From: Amoebophrya sp. A120
Lineage: Eukaryota > Sar > Dinophyceae > Syndiniales > Amoebophryaceae
Length of the DNA: 64,000 bases
Reading direction: 5' to 3'
NCBI GenBank assembly: GCA_905178155.1
Contig: CAJINV010000007.1
Span: 3,205,151 to 3,269,150 of the forward strand
In this document: piece by piece, positions 34,488 to 47,013 of the stretch
Layout: each line of letters starts with the position of its first letter
Numbering within the stretch: the first letter of the stretch is position 1
Notes under the pieces: model-generated
What the model saw: the letters and a program-made list of their open reading frames with translations, nothing else
Databases searched by the model: none
What the model was told of the DNA's origin: nothing
Position numbers and translations under genes: made by a program

Positions 34488-37400
34488 ATGACGAGCGTCG
34501 AATCCATTTCGAAGAATTTTTCCCCCAAGAAAGACCCCTCCGCGCCCGGCAACAACCTAGCTGAGAAACAAGCTGCCATGTCCCCGAACCTGATTGGTGC
34601 AGCAACTCGTGGCGCGACTAGCAGTAGTGCTTTGGCAGCATCATCTCCTCCGAACCCCTCCTCTCGCCGGAAGTCGTCTTCCGGAGGGAGCTCATACCTT
34701 CCGGTCGGCAAAACCGAGGCAGAGACTGGAATCACGACCATGGTGACAGAGCAGGCCGTCGCGCGGGCTACGGCTGTGGGCGAGACTGCAGATGCCAGCT
34801 CGCCACAAAATGTACCCTACGAGGATCTAGGGTTGGGGGGTGTTTATGCCGCGGAAAAGCCGCTTAGCTTTCGCGCACGGTGCTGAGAAGAAGATTTCTA
34901 TTTGAAGTTCTTTACCTCTAAGAACATCAAACTCGTACAATGCTTATGCTTTCACAGGCAGTGTTAGTCGGGCAAGTAGTACCTACTAAGATTGATAGGC
35001 AGCTACTGTGATCACATAGAAAACCAAATCGGTCGAAGTAGAAGCGCCCGATCCACACCGGGACGAGCTGCCCTCCTGGGGTGTCTGTACTTTCTTTGCA
35101 GCATCGTCTTAAAGGAGAAAAAAGGTTTTACATGCGCAGCATTCTTCGCGATGAATGACGCACGTTTAAAGGTACATAAAGCAAATTCTCATCCAAAAAC
35201 AATTTCAGATGGACGGGTGCGATTTTCGGGGTTGTCCTGCTGGCTTTTCTGTTCGCCTACTACTGCCTCCGCAGCGGCAAGGAGCAATGGGACTACGTCG
35301 TGGAGCCCCATCGCCAACCGAAGGTCGACGAGCGAAAATATGCGTACAAGATGTTTTCCAACGGGCTGCGGTTTGTGGGGATCCAGGACAAAGAATCGAA
35401 AAAAGCCGGCATGGCGGTGCTCGTCAACGCCGGGAGCTTGCGGGACCCGGACGAGAGTCTGTATTCCATGACGAACACGATCAACCCCACCAAGGGCAAA
35501 ACCGCCATCACCGGCGCCGCCGGGGAGACAGTGAACGGCATCCCGGGCCTCGCGCACCTGATCGAGCACACGGTGCTGATCGGGAGTAAAAAGTACCCCG
35601 GGAAGACGGAGTGGGACGACTTTCAGGAGAAGTACCTGGGGGACAGCAACGCCTTCACCGGGGAGGACCGCACGGTCTACTACATCGGGTTGGTCAACGA
35701 CGGGCTGGAGGAGTGTATGGACCGCGTGTCCGACTTCATGTTTAACCCCACCTTCGGCGCCGCCACGGAAATGAACGCGGTGGAAGCGGAGCACCAGAAA
35801 AACATCCAGTCCCCCGGGTGGCGGATCCAGGAGCTGAAGAACTACGTGTTCGACCCGAAGGGACTGGGCCGGTTCGGGACCGGGAACCTGCAGACCTTGA
35901 AACGGGACTCCATCGTCGAAGACATGAAGGTGTTCCACCAGCGCTACTACTACCCCGCGGACATGACCATGGTGACCATTTCGCCGGATTCCTTGGAGAA
36001 GCAACTGGAGCGCGCGGCCAAGTACTTCGGCAGGCAACCCGCGCCATCGAACCCCTTCGTGGACCCCCGGCCGTATGTCGTCCAGCCGGTGTATGGAAGG
36101 TACTGACAGGGTTTACTACGCAATAAAGTGTGTCTGTTTGTCATGCGAATTCGCATTCGCACACATCGCACAACCACATACATTCTACATTCATTTTCAT
36201 TGTTGGCAAAACAAACCGAGGTATGTGCACATGTTTGACGAGAACTCGCCGACTCCGCGCCTAATCCTGAACTTTCCCGTCGAGATGGACATCACGCCCT
36301 ACTATCGGTCGGGCGTGGGTGCCTACCTGGGCCACCTGCTGAACTACGAGTCCATGAAGAAGAAGCAGGGGTTGCAAGCGGAACTGCTGGACAAGGGGTG
36401 GATTTTCGGGTCCGGTTTTGACATCGGCGGCAGCAGTTACCTGACGACCATTTCCTTCAGCGCGAGCTTGCGGCACCCCCAGTTCGCGGAGAATGTGGTG
36501 AACGAGTTCTACCGGTACCTGCGAATTGTGAAGAAGGAGATCCACTTGGACGTGTACGAATCGCTGCAAAAATTGGACAACTTCTATTGGGACTGGCGCA
36601 AGGACGACGGGGACCGCGCGGACCTGGCGACGGCGTACGCCGAGCTGCTCGTGGAGAACCACCCGCCGGAGGACCTGCTGATGTCCGGGATGATGAAGAT
36701 GGACACGGAGTTTCTGCGGAAAATGATCAACATGATCATTCCGGAGCGCATGTCCGTGCTGATCACGGAGAAGAGCGGCGCGCCCGACGGGAGCGCGGCG
36801 GAGGGGTGGGGGGTCAAGCAACTGCCCTACTACAACGTGCCCTACACCGAGGGCCTGTGGCGCGTGCAGTATCTGAAGGACATTCTCGCCGGCACGGACG
36901 CGGAGTCCGTGGCACAGGCACAGCAGAAGGACTTCGTGGAGTACACGCTACCCCCCGCGCTGAAACCGCCCCCCGTGATTGACCACACGCCCGAGGACTT
37001 TTACCACCCCTTCACCAAGGAGCTGCCCTTCGGGCCCAGTCCCGAAAAGCTCGACGGCACCATCTGGTACCGTTGGGGCAGCACGACCAAGGAGCCGAAT
37101 TTCAAATTCTTTATCCGCTTGTACGCTCGCATCGACCGGGATTTTCTGCTGGACGATGACTTCGAGAAGCACGCCGTGTTTCGCCTGATGTGGTCCCGGT
37201 TGCTTGCGCGAAAGCTCGGGCCCATCCTGGAGCAGGCGGAGTCCTGTTCCTGCGTCGTGGACAAGGACGCGAGGTACAAAAACCTGATGGGCGTCACGAT
37301 CCGTTTGGGCGGGTTCTACTCGGCCGCGTGCGACGAGATTCTGATGAAGGTGCTGGACACGCTGATGAACCTGCGGGACCCCAGCGGCACGGTGCAGAAC

Positions 37401-39407
37401 TCCGTCCGCGGCACGGAAAACGTGAGTCGCATGGTCGAGGCACTGTACTTGGATTTGACGGACCACACCTCGAAAATGCCCTACAACTTCGCGCTGGGGG
37501 GGTTAGGCACGGTGGAGGGCGAGAATGGTATACATAAATAATGTTGAATGTGCTCTGTAATTGTGAAATGTTTGCTTGCATCAAGCTCTTGAAACCTAAA
37601 CTTCCATTTTATGCGGTGCTGGATAACTACTATGAGGCACACATACGTGATGTTGATGCGCAATGGTTCTTCTCGTCGATCAATCTCCTCTGTTTTGGAA
37701 GTGAGATGCTACTTATCCAAAAACCTGCCCGCCGCAGACATCACAACGGAGTCGCTGGCGAGCACGGTGAAGGCCCTCCGGGACCAGAAGCTGGCGGAAA
37801 TGAAGCGGGAGCCCCTCCCGGAGGCGAACGGGTTGCTGAAGGTTGAGGACTACCTCCCCGCGAAAGACCAACCGCTACCGGACCACATGCCCAAGCGGCC
37901 GCTGACCGCCGCGGAGAACATGCAACTGGTGCCGAACTCGAAGAGTCTGAACATCGACCCCACGATATCCTGAGTCAAAACGTACCCACACCAGAGTTGT
38001 AATGCAAATCTGCATGCTGAAAATGTTTCTCATGCGGAGCCCCATGAGAAGCATTTTCTAATCGTGTTTTGCAATTTGTTATGCTCCAATCAGCATGGTA
38101 TGCTAGATCTGTGATGCTGCTGAGCTAGCTCAAACAGCACTACACTACGAATCCAAATTTGTCATGCAAAACAGCCAAAGCTTGTGGATTTGTCTAGCCG
38201 ATTCCTCATCTTGACTATGGTGTGGGTACGTTTTTACTCAGGATACACGAAGACCGACTCGATCGCCAAAGTGGACGAGCTGGTCGCCCGCATCCTGTAC
38301 GACGAAAATCTCCACGCCGAGGGCATGGCGTTCGGGGGGATCACCAAGGAGGACGCGCGCCGCCTGCGGGATTTGATCATCAACAAGATCAACGAGAAGC
38401 GGGACACGACGAAACTGACCATCAAGTGGAACTCGAAGGAGAATCCGATCCCGTTTAAAAAGTCCACGCGGATTTTGAACAAGCCGGTGGACCTGCAGAT
38501 GCACAACAAGCGGCTGGACGACACGAACGACGTTACTTTCGTGCGGATCACGAAGCCCAGTAAAAAGGCCCAGTTCACCGGCCCGGACGGCACCGCCATC
38601 AGCAGCATGCACGAGATCTTCATTCACAAAATGCTAGGCGTCATGTTCTCCTCCTTCACGTTCAGCAGGTACTTACAATGATGATGCATATATACTTACA
38701 AAGAAAATAAAGGCTGATCATTAACATGATTTTAATATTGCAAGCAAATGCAATTACAAGACCAAGAGCCAAGAGTTCTTGGATTTCTGCTCTGGCAGCG
38801 TTTCTTCACTCACTACTTCCGTGATCTTATCAGGCTGCGCACGCTAGTTTTGGAGAAGCAGGGCAAGCAGCGGTACATCGTATTTGGCTCCGTCGGTTCG
38901 AATGCCGGTACGAGTTTTGACGTTGACGTCCTCGTGCAGACCAACAAGGAGAACCTCGAGGAGGTGAAACAGGAGATCGAGAAGCACATCTACACCGATT
39001 TCAAGGACTTTCTGACGAAGGAAGTCACCGAGAAGGAGTTCGAGACGCGGAAGAAGTCCATCCTGTCCAAGCTGAACTCCAAGGCGGATTCCTTCGGTTC
39101 CGAGTACGGACACTTCGCGGGCGCATTAGACGTCCCGTACGGGGAGCCCACGGAGTGCATCTTCCAAATGCAGAAAGTGAAGCGGGAAGTGGTGCAGTCG
39201 CTGAAACTCGAGGAGGTGCGCGCGGCCTGGGACGATTTTCTGGTGAAGGAAAAAACGATGCGGAAGCAAGTGGTGCTCTACCATGATCTGAACATGGAGC
39301 TGGACAAGAAGAAAACCGTCGCGGCCTACCAAGCGGCTAAGAAAAACTACGAAAACCTCGATTGGATGCCGCAATTCGCCGCCTACCAAGAGTGCATGGA
39401 GTCGTAG
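34488..39407 (+). CDS. Membrane-anchored M16 (insulinase/pitrilysin) metalloprotease
   Basis: Exons 34488-34879, 35209-36099, 36221-37527, 37702-37965, 38251-38668 and 38834-39407 sum to a clean 1281-aa frame. ATG 34488 directly follows an in-frame TAG. The N-terminus is Ser-rich and disordered, then WTGAIFGVVLLAFLFAYYCL is a signal anchor, so the enzyme should be a type II membrane protein. The inverted zinc motif HLIEH (H247 to H251) and downstream NAVEAEHQKN provide the two His and distal Glu of an active M16 peptidase; GDSNAFTGEDRTVYYI is also typical. Length and the four-domain layout fit insulysin/nardilysin rather than the mitochondrial processing peptidase. The intron between exons 4 and 5 is an introner; the acceptor at 37701 is the least certain GT-AG junction. 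Confidence 0.85.
37966..38245 (+). mobile_element. Introner family A, copy 2 (280 bp)
   Basis: The ends TATCCTGAGTCAAAACGTAC and GTACGTTTTTACTCAGGATA are reverse complements but for one base, and the inverted repeat continues inward as CCACACC/GGTGTGG. The duplication CACGA flanks it exactly (37961-37965 and 38246-38250). Excision of element plus one duplication gives GAC CCC ACG AAG ACC GAC (DPTKTD) in frame. An in-frame TGA lies 5 bases inside the element, so it cannot be read through. Much of the interior matches copy 1 at 16174, in the same orientation. Confidence 0.9.
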
Positions 39408-39919
39408 GCAGTGGCCCATTCGATTTTTTCGTGCACGACCCGCATGAAGAATTTCAAGGTCGCGTCTTTCTTTGCGCATGACGAAGTGCATCGGAAGATA
39501 AAGATTTTTTGTTCCCCATTTTTAAGATTTGATGACCAGAGTGCGTGTGATTTTTTCTTACCCCCTCGTCAGAAAGAACATCAGATTCCCTTGTACACGA
39601 AACTAAGAATCGATGAACAGAACGTGTATAACTTAAAAATTGAGAATACAGCCCCCCCTTAGGATTGATGCAAAAATTCGTCGACGCGAGATATGTATCG
39701 TGACGCAAATCAAGAATGTATCAACTTCCTCTCAGATCGAAGCAGCGCAACTGAATAACTTTCACAAACTTTCATTCCATAGTTGCAATAAGCAAAGTCT
39801 TCAAGCTGCTTAAGCTTAGCCGCTGTGATTTCAAAAAAAAATACGTGGAGTCGGAATTAGCAATGGAACCTTTGTACCAAAGAAAGACAAAAAAGTCGCT
39901 AGAAAAACAACGTAGTAAT
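39408..39919. other. Intergenic, 3' of the protease
   Basis: AT-rich and containing no supportable gene. It leads into the composite repeat that begins near 39920. Confidence 0.45.
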
Positions 39920-40079
39920 AGCAACAGTAGTTCGGATGAGGCCAAATAAGCAGAATTAAAGGCGAAACACCTACCATTTTTCCGCCTGCAACAAGTGCAA
40001 GGAGTTGGATCAGCATCCTGATCCGAAGAGTAGATAGCTGTAGCCCTGACACAGGAAATAGACGAAAGCGACAGCATGA

Positions 40080-40910
40080 GATGCGTAATTCCTAAAATAG
40101 TAAGAGTGGGGAAAGCGGAAGCAGTCCGATCAATGCGAATCGCGAAAAGCGAAAAGCGAAAAAAAGAAAAGCAATGTCCGGCGCCGAAAAATCTAACACG
40201 CCAGAGAAAGAAGATAGTAGTAGAGGGAGCGGAAGCAGTCCGATCGATGCGAATCGCGAAAGGCGAAAAGCGGAAAAATGCCAACGGCTGCCAAATTTAA
40301 ACAATATGGTAAGAAAGGCGGACAACAGTAGTAGAGGAAGCGGAAGCAGTCCGGCCGATGCGAATCGCGAAAAGCGAAAAACGAAAAAAAAATAACAGGA
40401 GCAAGGGCTGCAGGATTTAAGACGCCAAGAGTGGGAGACTAGTAGAGAAAGCGGAAGCAGTCCGGTCGATGTGAGTCGCGAAAAGCGAAAAGCGAAAAAA
40501 TGTCAACGGCTGCCAGATTTAATATGCTAAGAAAGGCGGACAGCAGTAGTAGAGGAAGCGGAAGCAGTCCGGCCGATGCGAATCGCGAAAAGCGAAAAAA
40601 AAGGCGCAACGGCTGCCGAATTTAGCAAATACCTAAGAGAGGAAGGCCAATAGAGAAAGCGGAAGCAGTCCGGTCGGTGGATGTGAGTCGCGAAAAGCGA
40701 AAAGAAGAGCGCGACTGGCTGCCGCATCTAATACGTTGGGAAAGTCAGAAATGAGAGTAAAGCAAGCAGGCCCGTGCGGATCGCGATCGAAAAGCGAAAA
40801 GCCGCACCAGCATGCTGCCCGGTTTTTCAATATATTGCGTAGTGAAAAAAAGCCGGAGCCAGGCCCATAAGCGCGAGCCGCGAGAAGCGAAAAGCCGCAG
40901 CGAGGTTTTG
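40080..40910. repeat. Tandem array, about 101-114-bp units (left arm)
   Basis: At least six clear units begin GCGGAAGCAGTCCG and continue GATGCGAATCGCGAAAAGCG, followed by a variable A-rich linker and AACGGCTGCC-like words. Two degenerate units follow, near 40,770 and 40,870. The GCGAAAAGCGAAAA words create frames open on both strands, none protein-like. Confidence 0.85.
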
Positions 40911-41905
40911 CCTTTTTATGGTGTGCCTTTTCGCGCTGAAGCTGCCCGGCCTGGCGGGGTGGCTGGCGGTCGCACACGCGCCACGCGTGGGCCTTCCGGT
41001 GTGTTCCTTTCTTCTATGGCTTTGGTTTCCGTCAGTCTTGAGCTGCAGAGGCAACTCCCGCTGTTGCTCGGGCCAACTAATGGGGAAGCCCACGCGAAGA
41101 AGCTGCCAACCCGGGAGATAGATTGGCACAGGGAGGAGGTGGCACGACTTTCCAGACACACCCGCCCCAACGCGCCGGGGCCCGCTGGATACTACGCCTT
41201 GACGCCCCGGGGCAAACCGGCCTGCCAGCGGGCAGGCAGGCCAAGCCGAAGAAGCCCAAGCGCCCACACAGTCAGCCCACATGCCAGAAAATGCGCGCGG
41301 CTTCGTGCAATTTCTTGCGCAATCTAGCATGGAGGCTGTTTGCAAACAATTTGGCGACGCCGGTGCGGGCTTGCTGGTGGTGCGCTGCATGCTAGCTTCT
41401 GTTGGCTCACAGGTGGCGCGGCGAGGCTGCTCCGGTGCCTCGTCTGGGCTTCTCAAAAATAAAGCAAGCACAGAGAAGTGAAGGGAACAAAAGGACGCGC
41501 CGAGGGAAGTAGTCCGACCCAGGCCGTGTAGCCGCTGCGCAAAAAAAAAAAAGGGCTGGGGCGCCAATAGTGACGCTGCCTAGCTCGTGGCGCTTGTGCC
41601 CCTGAAAAAGGGTAGGCGCGGCGCTTTTGCAGAGGCGGCTCGCCTTGTTTCCGTGAAGCCTGCCGGCCGACTATCTACGACAAACCTCGAGGCCCACCCC
41701 GACAACTGCGCCCGCCTTCATCGCTCCCCCTTCCGGGCGGTATTCTATGCCCCGGGGCGTCGCAGCCGGCCAAACGAACCGACCCGACCGGGCCGGCGGC
41801 GCGGCGCCATATCAAACAAAAAAAATGGGCGAGGGGGCGCCACGCATCAGGCGGGCCTGCTGCATTTTCGGCCAGGGCCCCCCCGTCAAGCCAGCGGGCT
41901 CGGCA

Positions 41906-41933
41906 GGGGGGGGGGGGGGGGGGGGGGGGGGGG
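41906..41933 (+). repeat. Homopolymer run of 28 G
   Basis: An uninterrupted G28 tract lies in the GC-rich core of the composite repeat. Such a tract can form G-quadruplexes and is prone to length error in sequencing, so the stated length should be treated with caution. Confidence 0.9.
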
Positions 41934-42876
41934 CGCGATGTGGCTGGTCTGTTTCCGTTCCGGAGAAGGGGACGCCGAGGGAGGGTCCTGTCGGCTTCCT
42001 GCCTGCCTTCGGGGTTCCGCCTCCGTAGAACCCCCCGCGGCGCCCCCAATATGCCTCTTGGATTTCGTCGGCCGCCGGGCCGTCGTGGTGTGAGGGCGAC
42101 TCTCTTGTATATTTTGGCCTCCCCGCTGCGGGGGTTTTCCAAAATTCCGCGGGCGGGCGTTTTTGTTTGCGTGGCTTACGGGCAGGGGGCGCGGGTTGTC
42201 GCTCGCCGCCAGGCCGGCGGCTGCTTGCGCGCTGCGGCCCTTCGGGCCTTCTCCGGGCTTCGTAGGTTGCGCCCGCCTGGCGCCCGGCTTCTGCTTTCTT
42301 GCCCCCTCTGCCTTTGCCGGCCTTTCGCGTTTCATTCGCCATTCGGGGGCGGGCGCCCGCCGGTTCCCTCCTCTATAGTGCGCTCACACCGGGGCGCGCC
42401 TGGCATATTCTCGTCTGACTCCGCCCGCGGCTGTCTTCCATTTTTCGGAATTCGGGAAGGGCCCGCCCCGGGGCTTTTGTCTTATACACATACTGAGCGA
42501 CTTCAGGGCGCGCTGGCTTTCTCCTGCTCCCTTTTTCGCTTTTCGCGTTTCGCATTTCCGGAGAGGGCCTCGGGCTTTTTCTATTCATGTATGTAAGCAC
42601 TTCGGGGAAGAAGGAGAGTCTTCTTGCCCTGCTTCCCTCTTGCGTCGCTTTTCGCGTTTCGCATTTCCGGAACGAGTTCGGGGCCTTTTCTCTATCTTAT
42701 ATATGCACTCGGGTATTAGGTTCGTCCTGCTCCCGTCTTCGCTTTTCGCGTTTCGCATTTCGGAAGCGACCTCGGGTCTCTTTTCTATCTATTCTGAGGA
42801 CCATGCAACTTCATTTAGGAAAAATGGCATATCACGGTCTGCAGCTGCTTATTTGGCCTGATCCCCAGTTGTTGCT

Positions 42877-44400
42877 GTGCACACAGCTGTAGCAATCAAT
42901 GTAGCAAAGTTGATGAAGATGAATAGATTGCAGTCCTCTCTGTTGTCACAAGTTGCTCCACAGATTTTATGCTTCTCGCATCGCCCATGACGAGATAGCT
43001 AAAACCCCCGGCGTCGCGTGTGATTTTTCTTCCACCGTTTCGCTGAGAGTGGCAATTCATTTGGCCCAACCAGAAAATGTACTTTGTAGCTGATGAGTGG
43101 TGCGCAAAAACAACTCGAGAATTTATACACACGGCGGAAATTGACAGCAATAAGAATTCTCTGTTGCAACGATGGGCCTTCGTTGGCGACGATCAGAAGG
43201 ATTCTTTTTCAGGTCCAGTTGCGTTCCACTGTCAGCTCGTTCGTTCGACAACCAGATCTTGAAACTCCACCCTAAATACCGAAACGAATGAGAAAATTTA
43301 GTTGAGCTTGAGAGAGAGTGAAAGACCACCCCACACTGCAGCTCTTGAATTTCGAATAGTAGCTTAGGCATAACTTGTACTTGAGATCTTCATGATCTGG
43401 TTCCAAGTGCTATCAATCTATTCTCATCAAATATCTTCTCTTCGCTTTATTATTTCGCTTCGTTGTCGCTAATTGTAATTACCCGTGCCTGTCAAGAGTT
43501 TTGATGTAACTGTAAGATATCAGTTCTGATGGAGTTTTGTTGGATAGCAGATGTTGGTGTTACAACGCTGAGCGAGAGTGAGGTGGAAAAGGCATTAATA
43601 CCAAAAGAAGTCAACAGTGTAAAAAAAGCGGTTTGCAAATTTGTGACGTTGACTCCGACCACACTCTTGGCGTTTCTGCGTTTGTTTGTAACATTATTTT
43701 CCCCTATTGATGTTGATACTAACTTATTGTATTTTCCGTCTTCCGTAACCGTATCCGTATGCCAATTCGAATTCCTACCCCCACCCACAAACGCTAATCC
43801 CACCCATGAAAACCTCCAAATGGCAAAAGCAAAACGATGAAGTAAGTAGATTTTACGAAAAGTGCGAACGACGTGTTGCATCTGCCAGCAAACTTTTGTC
43901 TTGGTTCTTTTTGCGCTTCCAATTGTGTGTGTTTCAAAAGAAAATTATCCCAACAAAACTGTAGTTTCCTTGTCTAGCACGACAGACCTGATAGGAAGTA
44001 GGAAAGAAGGAGGTAGAGGGCCTTGATTGTCAAGAAAAGAAAAACTCCAACAAGCCCGTACTAAAAATAAACTTTGAGCAAAACCTAATTTTGTGGAAGA
44101 TAATTCGTGAATACAATCATTTTGTGGGAACTAATCGTCAAACCACTATCATTCCTTCGTCAACATCTATCGTCACAGCTGATTTTGACACACTACACTT
44201 CGAACAACCATCGGAAAACGGCGAACGGTTTTGACATCCGACCAACAGTGCTAGTAGAACTTGCTCAACTTGCGTCGAACAAACACACCGGAAAACAAGA
44301 AGAAGGCAGCACATTTTTCGACGGGTTCGAAGAAGAGGCGGTTTAGCAGTTTGTGAGGCTTCGTTTTCTATCTTCATCCGAATCGGGGGCGAAGAAGATG
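42877..44400. other. Intergenic between composite repeat and Mei2-like gene
   Basis: AT-rich. Open frames at 43529-43840 (+) and 43492-43881 (-) overlap each other and lack features. A 5' non-coding or short coding exon of the following gene could lie near 44,100-44,345, but nothing decides it. Confidence 0.45.
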
Positions 44401-47013
44401 TTCAATCCCTTGTGGTCGATGCATCAGCAAGCGGCCGCCGCTGCGGCCTACAGTGTGGATGACCCGGGGCTCTCCGTGGATCCGAACTTTACCACGGTTA
44501 TGTTGCGGTATCTATTGGCTGGTTATGGTCCTCCTGTAACGTGGTGAAATTAGATCAAGCGGCGCAACTAGCCTTTTTTGCAACACAATGCGTAACTTTC
44601 ATGCGTGAATGTGCATCACAAATATCTACATGGAAACAAAACAGAAACATTCCGAACAAGTACACGACGAAAATGTTGCTGGCGGTCCTGGACCGACGGT
44701 TCTTACGCTTCGGAAAATTTCTCATGCTGCTGTCGCGTGACAGTTTGTCTTCTTCCACTTTCGGTGTATTTTCAATTTCGGTTCTTTTAGCTGCTCTGAT
44801 GTGAGTACGTAGAAATGCTCTGCATAGCGAATACAAGAAAAGGACTTGTCACGCAATCTCAGCATGAGAAATTCTTGCTTTCAATACGCTGCAAAGCAGT
44901 ACGACTACGTCTACTTGCCCGTGGACTTCGTTAACCACTGCAACGTCGGGTACTAAGGCTGGAGTTCGTGTTGTTTGCCGTGCATTTTTTGCATAAGACC
45001 CGAGAATGATCGGACAGAGTAGTCCGAAGGTTATGCATAACACATGCCAGGACGTTGAGATGAGAATGAGATGTAGTGATGAAATGAAAAGGTATGCCTT
45101 CATCAACCTGCGCTCCGCGGACATCCGCGCACGGTTTTACCGTCACTTTCACAACCAGAAGGTAAAGGAGGTCCTCCCCGGGTTCAACAGCAAGAAGGTA
45201 TAAGAAATTTTTGATGCATAGACACGAACAAGAGGCTGGTCTGTTTTGGTTCATTTATCTTTGTGGTGAAAAGATTTTAAAGCAGTTTTCGTTCGTCATG
45301 CATGAGCATGCTATAATAATCGTCCTACCTTAACCTTGTCAGGTGCTGAAACAAGTCTGCGAGGTGAACAAGGCGAAAGTGCAGGGAGCTGTATGGACGT
45401 GAAATGAAGATGTACTTCGTACGAAAGCCTATGCCAGCGTGGCAAAAAGTACCAGCTGCCTTCAGAGCAAGCGCATGGAGCACGGCAGAAATGCCATTAA
45501 CGCTGTTTCTTGTTGCATCTTGTCAGTCTCAATGGGCCATGCATGGCATCGAATCTTTCGTGGTACGAGGGAAGAATTTCTATTGCATATCGGAAAGAGA
45601 ACATCCGTCGCATCCGTCAGATGAGCATGCTGATGCAGCGCCTGAAGGACCACCCGGACTGGGTATTTTTTGCGAAAGAAGATACAAATCGATGTTGCGG
45701 GGGACACCAATACCAAAAGACTAGAGTTCTTTTGCAGTATTCGCACACGCACAGCACGCACAACTTCTGAATGTGATACCAGATAGACTTTGACAGGCTT
45801 TCACTATCGGATAACACAAGCAATTTGTGATGTTGCATGATCTGCATTTCGAAATAAAGGTCCCGCTGCTCTTCGACCACAACGGAACCGCGATTCCGCT
45901 GGATTTGGATGCTCCGGTTGAGAAGCGGGAACCCATGCGCCCCAAACGGAGTTTCACCCACAATAACTGGGACCCGTCGCAAATGTACCCAGGTAAGTAC
46001 CAAGCAAAATCGAAAATAGGTTGTCCTGCTGAGTTTCGTACAGCATAGAAGTCCTTTGTCATGCAAAGGAATCGAATCAATCAAATGTGATAACGACTTG
46101 AAACAACCGCAAAGGTGCCTACGCGTCTCCGATGGGAATGGCTGCTTCTCCGTTGTTCGGCTCCCCGATGGACGGTCTTTTTGGCGATTATGGGATAGGA
46201 ACATCGATTTTCGGCCCATGCTGAAAGAAGCTCGACCGAGAACTTGTGATGCCGATGAACTATTTCCACTGAGAAATATTTGATTTGAGTTGAACTGTGC
46301 ATTATGGTCTGAAAACTTTTCCTGCTCCATCCTATTTTCGGTTACAAGAATTACCTGATCCAGCAGCAAGCGCAGGCGGCCTACAATGTCGCTGTCGCCT
46401 CAGCCACCGCAGCTGCGGTGTCCGCTGCATCGTCGCCCAGTGACGCCTACCACCCCGGAGGATCACCAGCGGACTGGTACGATTGAATACTGCTTTGTAA
46501 TGCAGTATACAGCACGAAGGAAAGCAGACCGGACCGGCGCCGTTGATTCGCTATACTGCTTTGATCTGAGGAAGGAGAAAGAATCCCCTTCCTGATGGCC
46601 TGGCATAGCGATTCCGATTGATATATAAGTGGTCTCGAAGTAGTACTTGTTGATATGCCACCTATTTCTATCCCAGGTATGGCAACAAGGAAAACGTTAC
46701 CGGCTCGGGCTCCACAGCGGCCAGCTGGGCGGGACAAACGCAGCAGAACATGATGCAGCCCTTGCAGGTAGTACTTTAAGTTTTAAAGACGAATTATTGT
46801 TCCAAATGGAAATTCACTTTTTCAACGATTTCTGTGTTGCACCAAAATTAAGAAATTAAGATTAAAGAATCAAAAACACCAATATCACCTTCTCAGAACT
46901 CCACCAACATGAACCGCATTTCGTGGGGATCCGCGCCGCAGAAGATGCTTGGGTATGACCAGACGGACGAATCGCAGGCCTACCAGATGGGCTACAATCA
47001 GCAGTACCAGTGA
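44401..47013 (+). CDS. Mei2-like RNA-binding protein (RRM_2), many small exons
   Basis: Supported exons: 44401-44507, 44645 to about 44697, about 44900-44949, 45092-45197, 45343-45390, a block ending 45662, 45860-45992, about 46114-46200, about 46330-46480, a block ending 46767, and 46897-47013 (stop). Joined, they read VMLRNIPNKYTTKMLLAVLDRR ... YDYVYLPVDFVNHCNVGYAFINLRSADIRARFYRHF ... KKVLKQVCEVNKAKVQG, the diagnostic C-terminal RRM of Mei2 proteins, which bind meiotic or regulatory RNA. After the RRM come helical IRRIRQMSMLMQRLKDHPDWV and a low-complexity Gln/Ala/Tyr/Met-rich tail (GYDQTDESQAYQMGYNQQYQ), prion-like in character. The junction after LDRR and several tail junctions are unresolved. 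ATG 44401 is the first after an in-frame stop, but an upstream exon is possible. Confidence 0.8.

Larger units (their letters stand above)
39920..42876. repeat. 3-kb palindromic composite repeat, Foldback-like
   Basis: The outer arms 39920-39953 and 42845-42876 are inverted copies sharing GGCCAAATAAGCAG and AGCAACA. Inside them both arms show CCATTTTTCC. Both then carry tandem units built around GCGAAnCGCGAAAAGCGA: on the left in + orientation at about 40115, 40229, 40340, 40451, 40558 and 40659 (spacing 101-114), decaying to 40,910; on the right in reverse at about 42536, 42645 and 42739 (spacing 94-109). The core, about 40.9-42.5 kb, is very GC-rich and contains a run of 28 G. No transposase-like frame is visible. 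Tandem repeats within long inverted arms recall Foldback-type elements. Confidence 0.8.

Noticed and set aside
35189-36037. 282-codon minus-strand open frame
   Set aside because: Shadow of the M16 protease exon 2 on the opposite strand.
40080-40910. CRISPR array
   Set aside because: Repeats of ~100-114 bp with repetitive linkers, not short repeats with unique spacers; the genome is eukaryotic and no cas gene is present.
40812-42596. Long open frames in the core of the palindrome (up to 246 codons)
   Set aside because: Open in several frames on both strands, translating repeats and the G run; not protein-like.
43529-43840. 104-codon + frame before the Mei2-like gene
   Set aside because: Overlaps a longer minus frame, no domain, and no splice path shown to join it to the 44401 exon.
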